In this document: positions 5,743 through 5,999 of the stretch, in pieces
Layout: each line of letters starts with the position of its first letter
How positions within the stretch are numbered: position 1 is the first letter of the stretch
DNA from: an uncultured Pseudomonadota bacterium
GTDB taxonomy: Bacteria; Pseudomonadota; Gammaproteobacteria; Burkholderiales; Eutrophovitaceae
NCBI GenBank assembly: GCA_937983055.1
Contig: CALJLA010000002.1
Coordinates: 1-5,999, forward strand
Length of the DNA stretch: 5,999 nucleotides
Direction: 5' to 3'
Position numbers and translations under genes: made by a program
Notes under the pieces: model-generated
The model's database searches: none
Told to the model about the DNA's origin: nothing
What the model saw: the letters and a program-made list of their open reading frames with translations, nothing else

Positions 5743-5999
5743 TCAGCAGAGGTGGTGCTGGCGCTGCATGCCAACGAGTTCATTGAGCTTCATCGCGTTG
5801 CGCACCGCGTTACCCTGATCGGTATTGTCGAAGTAGACGTGCACGCTGCGGCCTTCGGACTGCCAGCGCCGGATGCGCTTCGCCCAGCGCCCGAGCGTAG
5901 TTGTGGCGTAGGCTGACCGATACAGGCGCTGCCCGCCGTGCAGGCGCAGGTAGACAAAATCGCCGGCGACGCGCTCCCACATCGGCCAGTCCGGCGCGT
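5743..5999 (-). CDS. DUF72 (YecE-like) family protein, C-terminal end only
   Basis: The last 84 residues of the protein are visible, ending at TGA 5745-5743. The N-terminal two thirds lie beyond the right edge, so the ATG at 5982 is internal and not the start. The DUF72 C-terminal signatures are present: WPMWERVAGDFVYLRLHG (visible residues 4-21), LYRSAY, LGRWAKRIRRW, then VHVYFDNTDQGNAVRNAMKL. DUF72 proteins have a TIM-barrel-like fold and no established biochemical function. No catalytic role can be assigned from this fragment. The frame is clean and the end is at the usual place after the YFDN block. Confidence 0.88.
   Translation of the reverse strand, partial: APDWPMWERVAGDFVYLRLHGGQRLYRSAYATTTLGRWAKRIRRWQSEGRSVHVYFDNTDQGNAVRNAMKLNELVGMQRQHHLC

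Overview
The window is GC-rich chromosomal DNA with dense, strongly GC-biased codon use. The best guess is a betaproteobacterium with a facultatively anaerobic or microaerobic life (Rhodocyclales/Burkholderiales-like). The evidence is a PepN of the proteobacterial type, a YfgD-type ArsC, a bacteriohemerythrin preceded by a perfect FNR/Anr operator, and an RraA-like protein of a subfamily I associate with that group. This placement is inference from protein flavour, not a computed assignment.

Layout, left to right. (1) An RraA/HMG-aldolase-superfamily gene on the minus strand (1-549), whose C-terminal end runs off the left edge. (2) A metallo-beta-lactamase-fold gene of the Blh/persulfide dioxygenase type, also minus (670-1533, possibly from 1638), interrupted by one in-frame TAA at 1024-1026. 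The reading frame is otherwise intact to the end of the family's normal C-terminus. (3) A divergent control region (about 1534-1934) with a near-consensus FNR/Anr box facing the MBL gene and a TAGAAT -10-like element facing pepN. (4) pepN, a complete M1 aminopeptidase (1935-4598, plus), with an unusual cluster of non-conservative residues in its last 50 codons. (5) A small YfgD/ArsC-family thiol protein on the same strand (4650-5003). (6) A convergent bacteriohemerythrin (5009-5416, minus) with all seven di-iron ligands and a very good ribosome binding site. (7) A 326-base non-coding region with a perfect TTGAT-N4-ATCAA operator and a REP-like inverted repeat. (8) The C-terminal end of a DUF72/YecE-like gene (5743-5999, minus), cut by the right edge.

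No mobile element, RNA gene or CRISPR array is visible, and I see no multi-gene novel system. The most interesting themes are two. First, two separate genes that handle oxygen or sulfur (MBL/persulfide dioxygenase-like and hemerythrin) each carry an FNR/Anr-type box, suggesting they respond together to low oxygen. Second, the MBL gene appears to have been broken, recently or by sequencing error, by a single nonsense codon at a normally aromatic position.
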